This document shows, in pieces, positions 11,692 to 24,293 of a stretch of DNA of 64,000 nucleotides. Origin of the DNA: Sympetrum striolatum (taxonomy: Eukaryota; Arthropoda; Insecta; Odonata; Libellulidae); NCBI GenBank assembly GCA_947579665.1, contig OX388350.1:35683393-35747392 (forward strand), read 5' to 3'. The notes beneath the pieces were generated by a model. The model was not told the origin of the DNA. It saw only the letters and a list, made by a program, of their open reading frames with translations, and did not search any database. A program made the translations under genes and the position numbers. Positions within the stretch are counted from its first letter, which is position 1. Each line of letters starts with the position of its first letter.

Positions 11692-13264
11692 CGAAAGTAC
11701 CAATTTTCCTCGAGAGTTGGCATTAGCGGCGAAGATTGTAAAAACAAAAGTTCCAATTTTCCTCAAGAGATGGCATTAGTGGCGAAGTTCATAAACAAAA
11801 GTTCCAATTTTCCTCAAGAGATGGCATTAGTGGCGAAGTTTATAAACAAAAGTTCCAATTTTCCTCAAGAGATGGCATTAGTGCCAAAGTTTATAAACAA
11901 AAGTTCCAATTTTCCTCAAGAGATGGCATTAGTGGCGAAGTTTATAAACAAAAGTTCCAATTTCCCTCAAAAGATGGCATTAGTGTCGAAGTTCATAAAC
12001 AAAAGTTCAAATTTCCCTCAAAAGATGGCATTAGTGTCGAAGTTCATAAACAAAAGTTCAAATTTCCCTCAAGAGATGGCATTAGTGTCGAAGTTTATAA
12101 ACCAAAAGTTCCAATTTTCCTCAAGAGATGGCATTAGTGGCGAAGTTTATAATAAAAGTTCCAATTTTCCTCAAGAGATGGCATTAGTGTCGAAGTGTAT
12201 TATATAGTACATTTAATGTATCGAATGTCAATTCAATTATGGCTATCGATCTCGGTATGGACAATACACGGAGATCGTGACAATTTGACTTTATTTGAGG
12301 TTTGACAATAGAGAAAAAAGGTATAAAGATTCCTTCGATAGAAAGAGGAGATATAATAAATCTAATATATTAATGATCGCTTCATGTCTGGCAATGGCGT
12401 ATGGCTTAGTGGGAGCATCAGAGACGATAACAGGAATGAGGGATGTCGGTGTGTTCTTTTTTACACACCACTTCCGGATTATAAAGCCGATACATTAAAT
12501 GTAAAAAAAATCATCAAAAAAATTGCGCATTGCTGGAAAAAATTACTCATGTATAAAGGGTAGATTATGATACAATTTGATGTAAATATCATTGCCACAA
12601 GTTGCAATATTTTGGAGAAATTAGATGATTAAATACAATGTGACCTCACCATTCTGCTGGTTGCGTACTCAATTTTCGTTTTGCATCGCTGCAAGTGAAA
12701 TTGAAAAGACTTGGAAGAAATAAATAAATAGGAAATTATTGCATAAAATTGGCTACAAACTGTGTTAAAAACCATGTTTCTACGTAGCAAAGTTACGAAG
12801 AAAAAAATTAATATACTCCATCGCTGAAGTGCGCATTTGATAACATCGACATAATTCACACGTTTCCTTTTTTAGATAAAAAAGTTATTTGTATTAAATT
12901 ATTTACTTTTATCAATTAATTTTTATATTGTTTATTGATATTGTATTAATTATTGATATATTTTAGAAGTAAACGTCTCGAAAAAGATTCGATTCCCATG
13001 AATACATCGAAAATGGCAAAGGTCTATTTACTGATCGAACTTTTTAAATTAAACTTTTACATTAACGCTATATTTTAAAACTTACGAGGAAAATTGGAAC
13101 TTTTGTTTATAAATTTCGCCACTAATGCCATCTCTTGAGGAAAATTGGAACTTTTGTTTATAAACTTCGCCACTAATGCCATCTCTTGAGGGAAATTGGA
13201 ACTTTAGTTTATAAACTTCGCCACTAATGCCATCTCTTATGGAAAATTGGAACTTTTGTTTTCG
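11692..13264. mobile_element. Foldback-like element with tandem-repeat arms
   Basis: About ten direct copies of a 51-bp unit (ttccaattttcctcaagaga, tggcattagtggcgaag, tttataaac) fill 11692-12205. About 3.4 inverted copies fill 13085-13262. The arms enclose about 880 bp of unrelated DNA. The sequence AATAA flanks both sides (11687-11691 and 13265-13269) and may be a target duplication; the ends read CGAAAGTACC and, inverted, CGAAAACAAAAG. Inverted arms made of short tandem repeats are the hallmark of Drosophila FB elements. No transposase was recognised in the interior; a 67-residue ORF at 12295-12498 is unassigned. Confidence 0.75.
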
Positions 13265-13269
13265 AATAA

Positions 13270-13670
13270 ATCACCACATTTGTGCACCCATCCTTATTTG
13301 AACATCTTTCGTTATTAGACTATATCATCAGCAGCTTTCTTAGGAATGACTTCATCTGTTTTTTTTTTAATTACCTGCTCTTCTAAGAAACAAAAAATCA
13401 TTTATGTCAGATGAAATTTTCTGGTAGGCTTACATTTAAGCCTGATTTCGTTATTTATGTATTAGACAAGTATTCAATCGAATGCGTCACATACCGGAGA
13501 GAACAAATTCAGCTGAATTAAAATATTCTGTAGACTCTTGATTATAGTTGATATCATAATTGAATTTGCAGAAATCAAGTTATATACCAAGGTGGAAAAA
13601 ATGAAGACGTCAACTTACAATTATTTAGACTAAGTGATAGGTGGTTTAACCAGCAGAGAGATGATACAAA
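13270..13670. other. Gap between Foldback-like and Harbinger elements
   Basis: AT-rich; no gene, RNA or repeat structure recognised. Confidence 0.3.
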
Positions 13671-13867
13671 ACCCTGGCCCAAGTGCACCAATCTCGGTTA
13701 AGGTTTAACCGCGGTTAAATTGTTAACTAACCGCGGTTAAGGCTATTTTCAAGTGCACCAACCTCGGTTAGCGTTAACCGGGCAGCTGACCGCGGTTAAG
13801 AATTAACCGGCCGAAATCGACCGGTTAAGTTACTTAATCGGTGTAGCAACAAGAGTAGTAAACAATT

Positions 13868-14235
13868 ATGGCGTTTCGATTTGATAGTTTTGAAGATGAA
13901 CTCCTGTATTTAGATTATTTAGAAAGCCACAATAATTTACAGCGTAGAAACCATGACGCTAGGGTGAATCCTTTCGATAATTTAAGTGAAACTAAATTGT
14001 ACGAAAGATATACGTTGAGGTAAGAAACAGTGCTTTCCCTCTTAGGAAATATTCACCATCATCTTGAATATCCAAGCCAGAGAAACAATCCTCTTTCGCC
14101 GATGGATAAGTTAAGTTTAAGTTAAATTTTGACTACGTTGAGATTTTACGCCACAGGTGCGTTTCACATGCTGATAGGAGATTCTTTCGGAATACACCGA
14201 ACTACTGCTTTACATGGAATATACATATACTACTT
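13868..14235 (+). pseudogene. Harbinger (HARBI1-like) transposase remnant of element A
   Basis: An ATG at 13868 opens MAFRFDSFEDELLYLDYLES and continues to NPFDNLSETKLYERYTLR, then a possible gtaag donor near 14021. Further on, FYATGAFHMLIGDSFGIHRT (about 14147-14207) matches the helix-turn-helix block of HARBI1-type nucleases (FYATGSFQ..IGD..GI...T). No catalytic DDE region was found after it, so the gene is truncated. Confidence 0.8.
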
Positions 14236-15149
14236 CCACTTCGTGAATTTCTACTATAGGAGTCTCGGTAAATGATACTGATTCGTTTTGTGCTGTATCT
14301 GAATTCTCCAACACATCCTATAGACATGTTTGAATGCTATAAATGCATTTAATATTAGTAGTTTACTATACTCATGATTTATACAAGGTGTAAACTTATG
14401 TTACCTGTAACCCTACCTCTGATGAATTTGTTATATGTTGTGGTAGAATGATTATTATGAATATTATTATGCTAACCATTACTACGATAAAAAGCATCCG
14501 AATCAAAGGGTCTTACATTAGGACCCAAAATAAATGCTACCTTTTCGTTAATTCTAATTCTTTTTGCATTTGATGGCCCTCCTCTTAACCAGTCTTATAC
14601 ATTTTTATCTTCTCACCTGCTATATATATCTTTCCTTGTCTTTTTTTCATGTTCTCATAGCATGTTTTTAATTGGCCAATCTTTTAACAACACCATATAA
14701 ATTCACTCATGTTATTTTAAAATTTAAGCAAGCTAAAGAAGTTAATTGGGTAAGATTAAAATTAGTGAGAAAATTAAGTTATAAGAGTGTTTCAACTGCA
14801 CACTATAATTGCTGTTACGAATTAATTCTCTTTATAATACTTGAGAATATAGAAGATAACTAAAATAACATTGTACTAATGACTAATACTATCAATACAC
14901 ATTGATAAAATTCAAAAGCATGCGAAATGAAGAGCGACAGGTAATAAGTATTTCATTGTGTACGATAAAATTACAAGAAATGTCGCTTAAACATATTTAA
15001 TTTAATATCCCCTACATCACCAGGAAGGGAATTGAATTCTAAGACAATCTTTTGCCATGCCAACTCTTTCTCCTTCAATTATTTCCCATCTGTCTTCTTG
15101 TTCTCAATGATGTCTTTTCGTCTTATAGCCAAATCGAACAGAAGTTCAG

Positions 15150-17758
15150 GGCTGCGAGTGCGTAATTTTAGTGAGAAGTGAGAACGTAACGTTTGTCACT
15201 GGATGAAAAGCGATGTCGGAACGATTTAACCTAATATCGCGCCGTTCTATTTCGATGACATCTGTTAGGAACAGCGTTGCCAAATCATGCACAAAAGTGG
15301 GCGGAAGTCGTCATAGAAATGTAATTTTCGGCTGCTGCTAGTAGTAAATAAGGCATGAAAGTCAATTAAATTTCTACGATTTACCTGTATTATGCAAATG
15401 ATATGCGTGATATGTGTAATACGGTAATTATATAGGCATTAAACCTTAAGAAAATAAGTCAATGTGTTCTGTAACTTATGTAATTACCTTATAACGAGTC
15501 TATTTATTTCTCTCCGTGTAACAGTTTGAGTAGACAATTGGATTTGAACGGAAAAGATCGGTTTTTTACGCATATATATTAGTCTACCAATTATTTTCAT
15601 GTACACCAACAGTAGAATAGGTTAAGCTTTTATCTATAATGTAGTAACAAATGTGAAGTAGTAAGTTTTGAACTATACAATATTTATACGAAATTCTAAA
15701 TTAGTTAGAATGTTTGAAAGCGAGGAAATGAGCTGGATTCATTGTGTTTATTTGATCCCATGTAGATTTTGGTCCATGTTTTGCAAATATTTGTGGAGGA
15801 AGGTGCTAATTGTAAAAACACAGAACTAGATAGATTCACAAGAATTAAGATATCTAATTCTCACGACAAGCTTTCTTTCAGTTTGGCAGGATAACCTATC
15901 AATGTAGCTTACCAAATAAGTGATTAATGCTGATAGAATCATTAGCTTTCTTTAATTTTCTATAGATAGCATCCACCTGAACACAATCTTAAAATGTTTT
16001 TAAGATTTACTATGATATGTAACCAGATTTTTGGTGATTGAATCATGTTGAATGTCCCAGGTGAAAACAATCCTTTTTATTGACATTAAAGTGTTTGGAT
16101 GTGTTTAATAATCAAAGGCAATAATTAAGCTAGACAGGATTAAAGTTGAAATTGGTCTATCATTCAAAACATATGCTACAAGACTTCAAAATAGGCTCAA
16201 CATGGTTGATCCCAAGGGTATTAGGAGTTCAGGCATTGTTAAATACATTAAAAGTGGTATTCATTACATACTTATGAATTGATGTCTTGATTTTGAAATT
16301 TATTTTACCAAAGTTAGTACTATTAATGTTTCTCATGGATATAAAGATGTATATTTGTATTATAGTTTCTTTTTAGCTCTTAAGTGGACATATTCTTTTT
16401 ATAAATGTAAGCGAATTATCAGCTTCTTTAGATGTGTATCTTCTTTGTGCATAAATCGTTGAACTGCTCATGCTTTGTGCAATAAAAATACATAGATAAA
16501 TAAACTAATTGTATTAAAGAAAGTATCATATCAGCGGTGGAATACACTATACTTTCCCAATCAAAGGATAGGAGATTGTCATTCATCTTAGAATGCAATG
16601 TATTTATGATAAAAGTATCTCTTTTACATCTTTCAGTTATTTCTATCAGTAGATTCGCACTAGTTTTTCACATCTATTTTATTTGTGACAGGGTTAATGC
16701 TGTGAATAATACATATTTCCTAAGATTCACTTACGTTTTTTGTATCCACGACAAAATTTTTCCTTTTCAATATCAAATAAAACATTATTTATGATTATTA
16801 TTTACTAATAAGATTAAACTGGTGATGGATTGAATTAAAAAAATATTCATAGCTTAAATGTGAAGAAAAACGCCTACGAGAAGAAGAGTGCACAAATTTC
16901 TGGTAAAACTATATATTGTTTAGGACTGTTTGGGAATTTTTTTCTTATACTAGAAATAGCCCGATTTCCGATAATTTTACCCAAACTTTTCACCAAAGTA
17001 TATACTAATAATATTAAATTCACTCTAGTGCGACACACTTAAGGCAAACACACTGATTCAAACGTGAATTACAATCGTCTATTAATAAATTACTTGGCTT
17101 ATTACTCGAAGTGTTTTGATTTCACAATGTATAAGCAGTTAGTTCAAAAATCTAAAGATGTAACACTGACAAATACCCAAAGATATTGATTTTAAGCTTA
17201 CATTTATGTCAAGAATGAACGATCTTAAAAACGTTTTCACTAATAAGATTCTAAATGAAAATTCTTAATTGTAAGGTGACTATTTTATTCACAATTAATG
17301 GCTATTTATTGATTCTATAAAAGTAAAGCACCGTGTGTATTTACTAGAATATGTGGAGGTATTGACGTGCATCTTCGAGCGGGCGGCAAAGAATCCGATA
17401 ATTCCTCAATAACTTTAGGGATGCAATATAATTTGATAAAATCGCTGTCCGCCACATCGAAGGGATTGTTACTGTCTATCAATGCTATCAATATCCTTCT
17501 CGTTACTCTTAAATTATTTACTTTTCCTACGTCTCTCCTCCAAAACCGCAGCCAAAATAAGATGCCCGTCCATGTTGTCACTGCCGGTAACGACGTAACT
17601 ACACCTTTTTTGAGATCGTTACGTTCTCACACTCGTTTCGATACTTAGTGAGATCTAAAAATGCTTTTTTGAGATCTCGCGCGTTACTGCAAAAACATGG
17701 CCGACTTCTCACTGTTTTGGGACTTCTCACTCGAAGTGATAGTTACACACTCGAGGCC
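15150..17758 (-). mobile_element. PIF/Harbinger element B (2.6 kb), nested in element A
   Basis: Inverted ends GGCTGCGAGTGCGTAA and GGCCTCGAGTGTGTAA, each followed by agtgagaagt, with CAG on both sides (15147-15149 and 17759-17761). Its left subterminal part shares gcgttgccaa and ggaagtcgtcatagaaat with the 2.1-kb elements C1 and C2, so these are one family. Its transposase remnant reads inward from the right end. Confidence 0.85.
17330..17660 (-). pseudogene. Harbinger transposase N-terminal remnant of element B
   Basis: Minus-strand frames give VLEERRRK, then NLRVTRRILIALIDSNNPFD, VADSDFIKLYCIPKVIEELS and PARRCTSIPPHILV. These match the N-terminal part of HARBI1-like transposases. A frame change separates the first piece from the rest, and no downstream catalytic part was seen. 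Confidence 0.8.
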
Positions 17759-18122
17759 CAGCTTCATAGTCATTACAATTAGGGGTTCTCTGCCTTTTTT
17801 ATCGTTTACGTCCATCTCTTATAGCGATTCTTTAATATTTGATCCACTGACAAAGTGTACACACTTTTAAGTCCACTTATATCATTATTTACTAGTCGTC
17901 CAATATATCAACAACAAAGACAAATGAATTGCGATATACGTTTAGGCGAGCACTAAGCGGTACTCAACGTATTCACAGGGACGTTAATCGGCCGTCAGCT
18001 AACCGCGGTTACGAAAACCTCGGTTACCGTTGGTGCACTCCAAACTTAAGTTGACCGCCGTTAATATTTAACCGCGGTCAGCTAACGGTAGATTTAACCG
18101 AGATTGGTGCACTCGGGCCCCT

Positions 18123-19437
18123 GTCTTACGCACTGAGTGTTCAAAGGAAACAAACATTTTCCACGAATTGAAATTTTGAATGGGCATTGCATAACCAGAT
18201 ATGAGATTCGTGGGATTCTATCACAAGAGAAAAAATTGGCTGCATCGGAAAGGAAGCTGAAGAATTTAAGTCACAGTTTTAAAAGTTTCTCAAATTTATT
18301 TCAAGTCATCAAGTCACAGTTACGATAAATATGTGCGTAACTTACGCGCACAACTTCAGCTGACTGATTTGCTTCCAAAATGGTATATTATTAATAATAT
18401 CATCGAAAATTAATTTTTACTGATATCTTGTATTGCTCCAATACCTTTACAAATTTCTACGGAAACCCGGTTATTGAATTACTTTCGTAACTATACAGCA
18501 AATTTATGGGTAATTATAAAATATGTGAATTTCTCAAAAGCACTATTGAAGAGCCTAGCTTTGCATTCACACCCTCAAAACAGTCACATGCAGAAGATCT
18601 GAGCGTTTTATCAACCTGTTTGTCCCTCAAACGTAATCTTAATCTCTGTTTTCAGGGTGTAAGTTTCGAATTACTTCTCGAATGTTCCCTTGTATTTTTC
18701 CGAGGAGCAAACGAATCAGCACTTTCGAATTCTTCTCATGGGAATCTTATCTTATGGTGTGAGTCATCAAACAAAAGGATATGGTTAAGAAGTGCATGCG
18801 TTGAACATTGTGTATGAAACACTCGTAGCGTCCCATTGATATCGATGTTGGCTCTAGGCCTGCTCTGCTACCGAAAACATCAACTTAGCTGTAATCGGAG
18901 CCATATTTACTGGCATGCAAAGCTAGTCATAGGACTTCTTGGGGGGGGGGGGGGGGTTCGAACACCTAAACTTCCCCCCCTCGCTGCGCCACTGCTTGGG
19001 CCTATTTGCAAAATACTCACCGCAAAACTTTCTTATGTCCATTTTGAAGGGAAAACGAAAAAAACTGAATCCTTTGTCTTCTGCCGGCGATTTTCGGACG
19101 ATACTCAAAGTAGTTTGACATAGAGAGAGGACATAATCGCATAACCTCGCGCTCTGATCGCATCGAGAGACAGTTCTAACTACATTGTTCACCCTGAAAC
19201 CGAACTTTTCTTCTCTTGGGAGGGAAGGGGCGAAGGACTCTACTTCAAAGTATTGTTGAAATATTTTTGCTGCGCTGGAGGTGTAAATGAATTTCCTTCG
19301 AGGAAGTACTTTTCCCATCACTAGTGTTTACACGTGCCAACACTTGACTTTCTTTTGGGTCGAAATTCTTTTCAAATACGCTCGTGCCTAAAAATTGTTT
19401 CTACAACACATCCCGAACCAAAATACGAATGGGTCTC
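18123..19437. other. Gap between Harbinger elements
   Basis: It contains a 16-base G-run at 18941-18956 in a dispersed repeat end (cctcgctgcgccactgcttg). ORFs at 18506-18817 (plus, 103 residues) and 18923-19321 (minus, 132 residues) have no motif I recognise and probably reflect repeat DNA. Confidence 0.35.
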
Positions 19438-19440
19438 CAG

Positions 19441-21563
19441 GGCCCTTATTATGACTTTCTTTCGATAAGTGATACGTTTACTTCGAAAGCCTGCCTCCGG
19501 AACGAATATCACACAAAAACGGTATTAGGAGACCAAGTTACCTATCATTCGTTCGGAAGAACGTCTGCGATAAGTCGTTCGAACGGCGTTGCCAAGTTGA
19601 CCGTATTTTTGGGATTTTTGGCCGGAAGTCGTCATAGAAATCGAGGTTTAAGGTCATTTGGCGGAAGAAATTCAACTTAGTAAGACATGTGGTATGTATG
19701 ATCCATTGTAAGATTTCAACTTTAGTCGTATGCAGAGTTAATAATGTATCATGGAATGTTTTGCGAGAATGAGATATGCTTTCGAAGATAATTATATGGT
19801 GTAAGTAGCAGTGAAATGATAGCATTTAATTTCTTAGCCATGAATGTGTAGCATAACGTAATAAGGTTAGTGTTGCGTTTTAATGTGTAATGTCCCTACT
19901 TAACTGTGAATTAATGTTTCATAAATTAATTTAGTATGAAGCTATGTAGAGTTGAACGGGATTCCAAAGGATAGTCAACTTTTTGGGGTTCGATAATTTG
20001 AACAAGCATCCAAATGTGATTGTACCTAAAAGTGAGAATTTATCTCTAATAATTATCAGCAGCACTCATTCACTCTTTGGTTACATCTTATTTACCTATT
20101 CTTAGTTACTGCAGACTTTAACTATTCAATATTTGCAAGTATTTATATATTTCTGTTTTGACATGCTTCACTCTGAGGTTACATCTTATTTATCTATTCT
20201 TATAGTTACTGCTGATTTTAACTATTCAATATTTGCAAGTATTTATGTATTTACTTTTGACTACCAGGTTTCATTTATCTTTGGGTAGTTCTAGTAGATT
20301 TTTACTTATGATTGTTTGGTAGTACTTAGATATTTATGTATTTACTTGTTTGAATCTCAGATTTTGTCTTCCTTATATATTCATACTGCTTGGAGGACTT
20401 CACTATTAATTCATGTCTACTATTTAAATATTTATGTATCTTCCTATTTTACTATCAGATGCCATATTTCTAATAGAACATGTTTGCTTTTTAAAGATTT
20501 TAACTGTACATAAACTCTATTAAAAGATTTAGTTTCTTTTCCTTTTCTCAATCCTAATCTCGCTTTCCTCAATTTCTTTTGGCATATAAAGATAGATAAA
20601 GCATATGTTTGTTTCTTAGAGATATGGAACTTCTTATGACTTCTTATGTTCCTACTGTACTACTTGCTGTAAACTTCATTGAAGATACACAAAAGTCACT
20701 AGACATATCATCCATTGCTTCTTTTCTACTTTCTTAAGCTTCTCTGAGTAGGTTTCGCAGTTTTTTCACGCTCACCTTCCTGTGGGCGTTTTTCTGCACT
20801 TAAATAAAAGGATTGATATCAAAACATGGCTTTCTTTTACATCATGCCCTACCTTCCTTGCGTTAATGTAATCAGTGTAAGGAAATAAAAGCACTTATTT
20901 AAAGATGTTGTTCTCATTTTTAACGTACCCAACTATCCGCAGATCGCTAATAGGTTGAAGAAGGTCGTAAAAAAGAAGTACCGAGATGAAGGTGCAAAAT
21001 GTTTATTCAACCTACGTATATTCAATTCTTGCTCACAAGTTAAAGAAATCAAAACCATGAACAAAACAGTAAACCTTGCTCAAGGAAAGAAGTTGAACCT
21101 TAATTATTAAGTATATGTAGTATTTATACCAGGTTGCAACAGTATTTCTTTCACTTAATATGCAACTATGTACAGCATGAAATAATTTACCAAAAACATA
21201 AATCTCGGTGAATGACAAAGTTCAAAGAAATTACATAAACGATATAAACGTACGAAATCGCTGTCTAGTATCTCGAAAGGATAACTAGCATCCCGTAATG
21301 TCCTCCGAATAGCTCGTAAACGGTTTCTTCTCCTTCACATATGCAATATCGTCCTCCATCTTTACTCTTCCTTGGCTAGCGAAAGTCTCTATCGCCACCT
21401 CCAGAGCAGTCGATAGCTTCGTTCGATAAGTTTCGAATATCACGTAGGTCATAATACCACTTTCGACTGCGCTTTCGTTAACTGGCAAAACATGGCGGAT
21501 TTATCGAAAATAACGGTAATTCTATCGAATATCACTTATCGAAAGAAAGTCATAATAAGGGCC
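19441..21563 (-). mobile_element. Harbinger-type element C, copy 1 (2.12 kb)
   Basis: Inverted ends GGCCCTTATTATGACTTTCT (perfect on both sides for more than 30 bp), flanked by CAG (19438-19440 and 21564-21566). Near the right end the minus strand encodes RRRNRLRAIRRTLRDASYPF followed by EILDSDFVRLYR, the same N-terminal block as element B (RRRK...NPFDVADSDFIKLY). The interior at 20070-20300 has a degenerate direct repeat of about 105 bp (ggttacatcttattta ... tttgcaagtattta). No full transposase frame, so non-autonomous. Confidence 0.88.
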
Positions 21564-22175
21564 CAGGGGGAGGGGGGCAGCTGCCCCCCCCTGGCGACGC
21601 CCTTTATGCACCCAAATTTGGAAAACCAACTCTTTTTAAATGTTAGAAGTTTTATTTAACCTTTGTGAAATGGCAAACGCATCTACCTTCTGGGTAGGTA
21701 CAAATCTGACATGGGGAATTACTGCAGCCCATATTTTCAACTCAATTACATTTTCATCCTAAAAGGGATGGAGACTCTCACTTTTTCCGGGGATTTTGAT
21801 GAAACTTTTTGTGGTGATGCAGGAAGTAGAGTAAGGAAAAACTGCATTGGCTTTCGTCGAAATGGGCCTTATTTTTGTTGCAATAATTAATTAATAATTG
21901 ACAATCTAAGTATAGGCAACCTCGCATTACATACCGCACTAGACCAAATCTGAACGGCCACTTAGGCCCCTTTCAGACGGGACGACTTTTCGCCGTCCGC
22001 CGTCCACGGCACGGCGCCGAGCTTTCAAATAACCATGGGTGTTAATGGATGTCTTCAAACGACACGAAGCGCGCCGTCGACGGCCGCCGTTGTCAACACG
22101 GCGCCCATTTCAATCCGGCACGGCGGTGCGCCGTCTACGGCGTAAATACACAGAGTGCTACATTGACTTGTTCAG
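21564..22175. repeat. Spacer between the two C copies: G/C-run repeat end and GC-rich MITE
   Basis: 21566-21602 is a gggcgtcgccag plus C/G-run terminus related to 5132-5170. From 21965 (ggcccctttcagacgggacg) to about 22150 is GC-rich DNA of the same MITE family as 24294-24560 (cgtctacggcg, cgccgtcgacggc), disrupted by copy C2. 21610-21960 is unassigned AT-rich DNA. Confidence 0.5.
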
Positions 22176-24290
22176 GGCCCTTATTATGACTTTCTTTCGA
22201 TAAGTGATACGTTTACTTCGAAAGCCTGCCTCCGGAACGAATATCACACAAAAACGGTATTAGGAGACCAAGTTACCTATCATTCGTTCGGAAGAACTTC
22301 TGCGATAAGTCGTTCGAACGACGTTGCCAAGTTGACCGTATTTTTGGGATTTTTGGCCGGAAGTCGTCATAGAAATCGAGGTTTAAGGTCATTTGGCGGA
22401 AGAAATTCAACTTAGTAAGACATGAGGTATGTATGATCCATTGTAAGATTTCAACTTTAGTCGAATGCAGAGTTAATAATGTATCATGGAATGTTTTGCG
22501 AGAATGAGATATGCTTTCGAAGATAATTATATGGTGTAAGTAGCCGTGAGATGATAGCATTTAATTTCTTAGCCATGATTGTGTAGCATAACGTAATAAG
22601 GTTAGTGTTGCGTTTTAATGTGTAATGTCCCTACTTAACTGTGAATTAATGTTTCATAAATTAATTTAGTGTGAAGCTATGTAGAGTTGAACGGGATTCC
22701 AAAGGATAGTCACCTTTTTGGGGTTCGATAATTTGAACACAAGCATCCACATGTGATTGTACCTAAAAGTGAGAATTTATCTCTAATAATTATCAGCAGC
22801 ACTCATTCACTCTTTGGTTACATCTTATTTATCTATTCTTAGTTACTGCAGACTTTAACTATTTAATATTTGCAAGTATTTATATATTTCTGTTTTGACA
22901 TGCTTCACTCTGAGGTTACATCTTATTTATCTATTCTTATAGTTACTGCTGATTTTAACTATTCAATATTTGCAAGTATTTATATATTTACTTTTGACTA
23001 CCAGGTTTCATTTATCTTTGGGTAGTTCTAGTAGATTTTTACTTTTGATTGTTTGGTAGTACTTAGATATTTATGTATTTACTTGTTTGAATCTCAGATT
23101 TTGTCTTCCTTATATATTCATACTGCTTGGAGAACTTCACTATTAATTCATGGCTACTATTTAAATATTTATGTATCTTCCTATTTTACTATCAGATGCC
23201 ATATTTCTAATAGAACATGTTTGCTTTTTTAAGATTTTAACTGTACATAAACTCTATTAAAAGATTTAGTTTCTTTTCCTTTTCTCAATCCTAATCTCGC
23301 TTTCCTCAATTTCTTTTGGCATATAAAGATATATAAAGCATATGTTTGTTTCTTAGAGATATGGAACTTCTTATGTTCCTACTGTACTACTTGCTGTAAA
23401 CTTCATTGAAGATACACAAAAGTCACTGGACATATCATCCATTGCTTCTTTTCTACTTTCTTAAGCTTCTCTGAGTAGGTTTCGCAGTTTTTTCACGCTC
23501 ACCTTCCTGTGGGCGTTTTTCTGCACTTAAATAAAAGGATTGATATCAAAACATGGCTTTCTTTTACATCATGCTGTACCTTCCTTGCGTTTATGTAATC
23601 AGTGTAAGGAAATAAAATCACTTATTTCAAGATGTTGTTCTCATTTTTAACCTACCCAACTATCCGCAGATCGCTAATAGGTTGAAGAAGGTCGTAAAAA
23701 AGAAGTACCGAGATGAAGGTGCAAAATGTTTATTCAACCTACGTATATTCAATTCTTGCTCACAAGTTAAAGAAATCAAAACCATGAACAAAACAGTAAA
23801 CCTTGCTCAAGGAAAGAAGTTGAACCTTAATTATTAAGTATATGTAGTATTTATACCAGGTTGCAACAGTATTTCTTTCACTTAATATGCAACTATGTAC
23901 AGCATGAAATAATTTACCAAAAACATAAATCTTGGTCAATGACAAAGTTCAAAGTAATTACATAAACGATATAAACGTACGAAATCGCTGTCTAGTATCT
24001 CGAAAGGATTACTAGCATCCCGTAATGTTCTCCGAATAGCTCGTAAACGGTTTCTTCTCCTTCACATATGCAATCTCGTCCTCCATCTTTACTCTTCCTT
24101 GGCTAGCGAAAGTCTCTATCGCCACCTCCAGAGCAGTCGATAGCTTCGTTCGATAAGTTTCGAATATCACGTAGGTCATAATACCACTTTCGACTGCGCT
24201 TTCGTTAACTGGCAAAACATGGCGGATTTATCGAAAATAACGGTAATTCTATCGAATATCACTTATCGAAAGAAAGTCATAATATGGGCC
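22176..24290 (-). mobile_element. Harbinger-type element C, copy 2 (2.12 kb)
   Basis: Nearly identical to copy 1 along its whole length, same orientation, same ends, and CAG on both sides (22173-22175 and 24291-24293). Differences are scattered substitutions and small indels (for example, one tcttatgact repeat is missing near 23370). The right end has one mismatch (atatgggcc). The transposase N-terminal block lies at about 24035-23960 on the minus strand. Confidence 0.88.
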
Positions 24291-24293
24291 CAG

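Larger units (their letters stand above)
13676..18119 (+). mobile_element. PIF/Harbinger element A (4.4 kb), interrupted by a nested Harbinger
   Basis: Terminal inverted repeats GGCCCAAGTGCACCAATCTC (left) and, read inverted, GGCCCGAGTGCACCAATCTC (right). CCT flanks both ends (13673-13675 and 18120-18122), a 3-bp duplication as expected for PIF/Harbinger. Subterminal regions on both sides are full of ggttaa/ttaacc repeats such as ccgcggttaa, possible transposase-binding sites. The left part holds a transposase remnant (13868-14235). Element B occupies 15150-17758. The remaining AT-rich DNA shows no other gene. Confidence 0.85.

Noticed and set aside
11770..12207. 145-residue ORF made of 17-residue repeats
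   Set aside because: It is a by-product of the 51-bp tandem array: the unit is a multiple of three and lacks a stop in one frame. The frame is lost in the last units and the array is part of the Foldback-like element.
19538..19825. 95-residue minus-strand ORF repeated in elements C1 and C2
   Set aside because: It is duplicated only because the elements are near-identical. It shows no transposase or Myb motif and sits in the non-coding left end.
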